Shown here in pieces: positions 14,078 to 16,809 of a stretch of 16,809 nt of DNA (position 1 is the stretch's first letter; each line of letters opens with the position of its first letter). Origin of the DNA: DATGMB01 sp035293845 (GTDB lineage Bacteria; Acidobacteriota; Terriglobia; Bryobacterales; Bryobacteraceae); NCBI GenBank assembly GCA_035293845.1, contig DATGMB010000283.1, forward strand, positions 1 through 16,809, written 5' to 3'. A program made the position numbers and the translations under genes. The notes under the pieces are model-generated. The model was not told the DNA's origin. It did no database searches and worked only from the letters and a program-made list of their open reading frames with translations.

Positions 14078-14890
14078 TCAGTGCGCCGTGCGATCCGCCG
14101 AATGCGTCGCGGCCACGGCAGCCGCGGGCTTGCGGTAGTCGCTGTAGGAGATATTTTCTTCGAAGTTGTGGTTGAAAAAAACGAACAGCCGCGCGCTGGC
14201 CCTGGCCTGAATGTCCTTCGGCACCCAGGAGCCGTCCGGCAGCTTCTGCTGCTCCAGCACGATGTGGGAGCCCTTGGCGAGCCGCGCGATAAAGAACCCG
14301 AAAGAGACGTCTTCCATCGCGACCGCATCCGCCTTCACCCATTGCAAGTCCTTTTGATCGATCCATAAGCGCCCCTTCATGGCGCGGAACATCCGGCCGT
14401 AGCGCGAGCGCGCCTGGTATCCGGGACGCGGCACGGCGTCCACCACCCAGGCCGGCCCGGTGGGTAGATTCTCCACGCCGGCGATGGTGAAATCGAAGGC
14501 ATCCGGCACTTCCAGCATGTAGGCGCGCTCTTCGCGCTCCTTTTCGAAGCGGCGCTCCTTTTCGGCCGGGCTTTCGGCTTCGAGGCGCGCCAGTTCCTTC
14601 CGCTCCTTTGCCAACTGTTCCTTGGGGACCGGTTCGCCATCATGGCTCACGAGCTCGCTGAAGGAGGTGTGATAGCCGAGCGGGATGACGTTGTAGACGT
14701 CGTCGTCCGACACCTTCACCCGGCCGGATTCTCCAAAGCGGCGCGTGACGTCGCGCTCGACGCAGGCATAAGAGAACGAATCGCGCCAGGAGCGCTCGCC
14801 GTTTTGGATCGATTGGCGCACCAGCTCGCGAGGGTCGGGCTGCGCAAACAAGACCGGAAAGAAGAGGAAAAACACACCCGCACAGCGCAT
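14078..14890 (-). CDS. Secreted LolA-like hypothetical protein (copy B)
   Basis: A 270-residue exported protein, paralogous to the next gene. The signal peptide is MRCAGVFFLFFPVLFA, with cleavage before QPDPRELVRQS. A charged Lys/Glu/Arg helix (about 125-160) leads into VPDAFDFTIAGVENLPTGPAWVVDAVPRPGY, MKGRLWIDQKDLQWVKADA, and VPKDIQARASARLFVFFNHNFEENISYSDYRK, closely matching copy A in order and spacing. The fold guess is LolA/outer-membrane sorting-like; the function is unknown. ATG 14890 is chosen since it places the hydrophobic core at the N-terminus; the frame is open to 15004 with a basic, unlikely extension. No Shine-Dalgarno sequence is seen. Downstream of purA on the same strand, separated by 262 nt. 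Confidence 0.8.
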   Translation of the reverse strand: MRCAGVFFLFFPVLFAQPDPRELVRQSIQNGERSWRDSFSYACVERDVTRRFGESGRVKVSDDDVYNVIPLGYHTSFSELVSHDGEPVPKEQLAKERKELARLEAESPAEKERRFEKEREERAYMLEVPDAFDFTIAGVENLPTGPAWVVDAVPRPGYQARSRYGRMFRAMKGRLWIDQKDLQWVKADAVAMEDVSFGFFIARLAKGSHIVLEQQKLPDGSWVPKDIQARASARLFVFFNHNFEENISYSDYRKPAAAVAATHSADRTAH

Positions 14891-14996
14891 CGATTTACCA
14901 ACAATGCAATCGAAGCGCCGCGGCGCGCGGCCGATGTCTGATAACCGCCGAAACATGAAGGCGGCCAGGAGATTGCGGACGCGCTTTTTGCCGGCC

Positions 14997-15013
14997 CGGC
15001 TCAAAATGAGCCG
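14997..15013. repeat. Inverted repeat upstream of copy B gene
   Basis: CGGCTC (14997-15002) and GAGCCG (15008-15013) pair as a perfect 6-bp stem with a 5-nt loop. It lies about 110 nt upstream of ATG 14890. No T-run follows on either strand, so it is not an obvious terminator. Confidence 0.4.
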
Positions 15014-15053
15014 CTTGGGTTTGTATGTACTTGATACTTAAGGACCGATTTTC

Positions 15054-15082
15054 GCCAAGTGGATTTTCATAAGCCACTTGGC
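15054..15082. repeat. Perfect 9-bp inverted repeat between purA and copy B gene
   Basis: GCCAAGTGG (15054-15062) and CCACTTGGC (15074-15082) are exact reverse complements around an 11-nt AT-rich loop. It is flanked by two direct copies of ggaccg (15042-15047, 15088-15093). There is no T-run, so it may be a protein-binding site or an mRNA hairpin. On the minus strand TTGGCG at its edge, 16 nt, then TATCAA could be a weak promoter for the secreted pair. Confidence 0.5.
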
Positions 15083-15113
15083 TCTCCGGACCGTTTCTTA
15101 ATCCGTTCAGTTT

Positions 15114-15132
15114 GGCGGCTTCTGTTGCCGCC
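15114..15132 (-). terminator. Possible purA terminator hairpin
   Basis: GGCGGC and GCCGCC form a perfect 6-bp stem with a 7-nt loop, about 21 nt after the purA stop codon. The U-tract of an intrinsic terminator is missing, so it may only be a hairpin that stabilises the mRNA end. Confidence 0.35.
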
Positions 15133-15152
15133 GCAGCACGCTGGAAGCCGGT

Positions 15153-16457
15153 CTATGTGACCAATTTCGCGAAGCGCGACCCGGGCCGCACGATGGTCTG
15201 GTTGCGCTCCGGGCCGGTGGACACACATCCCACTTCGATGCCGGTGCGGCTTTCGAGAAACGCGAGGTAATCCTTGGCGCGCGCCGGCAAGTTGTCGTAG
15301 GACGCGATGCCGAATGTCGGGCTGCGCCAGCCGGGTACGCATTCGTACACCGGCTCGATGTTTTCGATCTCCCGCACGGTCGCGGGCATGCTCCCGATCT
15401 CCTTGCCATCGCGGCGGTACGCCACGCAGACCGGGATATTATCGAACTCGTCGAGCACGTCCAGCTTGGTGACCGCGAGGCTGTCGAAGCCGTTGATCGC
15501 CGCCGTGTAGCGCAGGAGCGGTACGTCGAACCAGCCGCAGCGGCGGGGCCGCCCGGTCACGGCGCCGAATTCGTTGCCGCGCCGGCGGATCAGGTCGCCC
15601 GCCCCGTCGAGCGCTTCGGTCGGGAACGGGCCGCCGCCGACGCGTGTGATATATGCTTTCGAGACGCCGATTACGCCGCCGATCCGCGTGGGGGGCACGC
15701 CGGTCCCGGTGCACGCGCCGCCGGCGCTGGCGCTCGACGAGGTTACGAAGGGATAAGTGCCGTGGTCGATATCGAGCATCGTGCCCTGCGCGCCTTCGAA
15801 CAGCACCGTCTTGCCGGCGCGGATGGCATCGTTGAGCAGCACTGCGGTGTCGCAGACCATCGGCCGCACGCGGTCGGCAAAAGCCTCGTATTCCGCGCGG
15901 ATGCGTGCGAGGTCGAGTTCTTCGTAGATGCCCAGGCAGCGCGCGATTTCGACCTTCTCCTGCATTACGGAATCGTACTGGACGCGGAAGAAATCGCGGT
16001 CCAGCAGGTCCGCCATCCGGATGCCGCGGCGGCCGGTCTTATCTTCGTAGCACGGCCCGATGCCGCGTGAAGTGGTGCCGATGGAAACGCGCCCCGGCCG
16101 GCCTTCCGACATCTTTTCCATCATGCGGTGCGCCGGGAACAGCACGTGCGCGCGGTTGCTGATCGAAAGATTGGCCGTGACGTCGACGCCCGCCGACTCC
16201 AGCGTCTCGATTTCGGCGAGCAGCGCCGCCGGATCGACCACCAGGCCGTTGCCGATCACCGCTTTGCGGCCTGGCCGCAGGATGCCGCTGGGGATGAGTT
16301 TGAGCACGTATTTGCGGTCGCCGATGTATACGGTGTGGCCCGCGTTGTGCCCGCCCTGATATCGCGCAACGATATCGAAGCGCTCGGAGAAGAGATCGAC
16401 AATCTTCCCCTTGCCCTCGTCACCCCACTGAGAGCCCAGGATAATCACGTTTCCCAT
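15153..16457 (-). CDS. purA: Adenylosuccinate synthetase
   Basis: A 434-residue PurA, the GTP-dependent enzyme joining aspartate to IMP in the first committed step of AMP synthesis. Signature motifs are intact: QWGDEGKGK at 10-18 with D13, the GGHNAGHT stretch ending in H41, TTSRGIGPCYEDK, FEGAQGTMLDIDHGTYPFVTSS, GRPRRCGWFD, VTKLDVLDEF and the C-terminal STGPERNQT. Length is standard. ATG 16457 gives the canonical MGNVIILGSQWGDEGKGK start; an AGGTAAG further up is a poor ribosome binding match. The TAAAAT about 19 nt upstream may be its -10 element. No purine gene neighbour is seen. Confidence 0.97.
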   Translation of the reverse strand: MGNVIILGSQWGDEGKGKIVDLFSERFDIVARYQGGHNAGHTVYIGDRKYVLKLIPSGILRPGRKAVIGNGLVVDPAALLAEIETLESAGVDVTANLSISNRAHVLFPAHRMMEKMSEGRPGRVSIGTTSRGIGPCYEDKTGRRGIRMADLLDRDFFRVQYDSVMQEKVEIARCLGIYEELDLARIRAEYEAFADRVRPMVCDTAVLLNDAIRAGKTVLFEGAQGTMLDIDHGTYPFVTSSSASAGGACTGTGVPPTRIGGVIGVSKAYITRVGGGPFPTEALDGAGDLIRRRGNEFGAVTGRPRRCGWFDVPLLRYTAAINGFDSLAVTKLDVLDEFDNIPVCVAYRRDGKEIGSMPATVREIENIEPVYECVPGWRSPTFGIASYDNLPARAKDYLAFLESRTGIEVGCVSTGPERNQTIVRPGSRFAKLVT

Positions 16458-16525
16458 TTGTGAACCGAACTTACCTATTTTAACGCACGGCGCCGGAAAA
16501 TCCGCCGCGAATGCCTGTTCGAATA

Positions 16526-16553
16526 GCCGGTAACCGCTGAACCGGTTGCCGGC
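16526..16553. repeat. 10-bp inverted repeat upstream of right-edge gene
   Basis: gccggtaacc (16526-16535) pairs with ggttgccggc (16544-16553) over 10 positions with one T-G wobble and an 8-nt loop. It lies in the divergent region between purA and the right-edge gene, centred about 127 bp upstream of the start predicted from the sigma-54 site. That distance suits an activator binding site. Confidence 0.5.
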
Positions 16554-16640
16554 CGGCCGCGCCGCAGCCCACGCCGCGGTCTGGCAATCCGCACCCTGGC
16601 CGCCCCGTGCTCTGAGACACGATGATTGGAAACACCCCTC

Positions 16641-16655
16641 TGGCCGTCAAAATGC
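16641..16655 (+). promoter_or_regulatory. Candidate sigma-54 (-24/-12) promoter
   Basis: TGGCCGTCAAAATGC keeps the invariant GG and GC of sigma-54 promoters with the required 10-base spacing, plus the T and C around the GG and the T before the GC. The central bases differ from the consensus. Transcription would start near 16667, giving a 28-nt leader that contains the GGAG ribosome binding site of the ATG at 16695. Confidence 0.45.
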
Positions 16656-16694
16656 GATCCAGCTAGGTGCGCGGTTCTTCCGCCGGAGTTTGCG

Positions 16695-16809
16695 ATGCCA
16701 GTCAAAGAATTGCGGAACTTCGCACTGCTCGCTCTCCTGCTCGCGTTGGCCACACTCGTCGCCAATGCCTGGTTCCTGAATCGGACGGCGCAGAACCTGC
16801 AGGACGCCT
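16695..16809 (+). CDS. Membrane-anchored protein, N-terminal part (partial)
   Basis: The first 38 residues of a protein cut by the window edge. MPVKELRNFALLALLLALA begins a hydrophobic helix running to about residue 28 (ending TLVANAWFL), followed by a polar NRTAQNLQDA stretch. This short cytoplasmic start, one helix and then a soluble part fits a sensor kinase, chemoreceptor or other single-anchor protein, but the function cannot be told. ATG 16695 has GGAG 6 nt upstream, and third codon positions are strongly G/C. A candidate sigma-54 promoter and inverted repeat lie upstream. Confidence 0.65.
   Translation, partial: MPVKELRNFALLALLLALATLVANAWFLNRTAQNLQDA

Noticed and set aside
14895..15077. 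60-codon minus-strand frame between purA and the secreted pair
   Set aside because: It crosses the 9-bp and 6-bp inverted repeats, has no ribosome binding site and no recognisable protein features.
16475..16765. Minus-strand 96-codon frame upstream of purA
   Set aside because: It overlaps the right-edge gene antisense, has a composition of scattered Arg/Ser/Ala, and lacks a ribosome binding site.

Overview
The window is about 16.8 kb of GC-rich, tightly packed bacterial chromosome. It shows no tRNA, rRNA, CRISPR array or intact mobile element. The gene set looks like Acidobacteriota, probably the Solibacter/Bryobacter side: an S9 peptidase, a DUF899/ArsR/SRPBCC cluster, small zinc-ribbon proteins, a secreted LolA-like pair and a CGCAGAG-type interspersed repeat. 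That placement rests on gene content and family resemblance only; no search was run.

Left part (1-5140). A YCII-family protein lies downstream of rpsA (ribosomal protein S1) on the minus strand. Divergent from rpsA is a two-component pair: a six-helix membrane histidine kinase and a sigma-54-dependent (NtrC-type) response regulator. The gap between the two is filled by an imperfect CGCAGAG tandem repeat. Just after the regulator is a decayed 3' piece of a VapC/PIN toxin gene.

Middle part (5169-8614, minus strand). Reading in the direction of transcription, there is a good sigma-70-type promoter with repeated GTAACGT boxes, an SRPBCC/AHSA1 protein, an ArsR-type repressor, a DUF899 thioredoxin-like protein, a small membrane protein with an intramembrane CPLC motif that is translationally coupled to DUF899, and an MmgE/PrpD family protein. 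The promoter boxes suggest autoregulation by the ArsR protein.

Right part (8689-16809). A small unknown ORF follows a secreted S9 prolyl-oligopeptidase-type peptidase. A dCMP-deaminase-family gene is divergent from the peptidase. Next come a zinc-ribbon protein, a 102-residue unknown protein with its own promoter and leader hairpin, fabD, two tandem paralogous secreted proteins, and purA. The last gene, a membrane protein, runs off the right edge and has a candidate sigma-54 promoter with an upstream inverted repeat.

Three sequence patterns stand out. Several genes lack a Shine-Dalgarno sequence but have a -10-like hexamer 6-7 nt before the start codon, suggesting leaderless mRNAs. Two short exact or near-exact tandem duplications sit at gene ends. 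The candidate sigma-54 promoter lies about 12 kb from a sigma-54 activator gene in the same window. No complete, clearly new system was found; the ArsR/SRPBCC/DUF899/CPLC cluster, the paralogous secreted pair and the sigma-54 site are the best leads.
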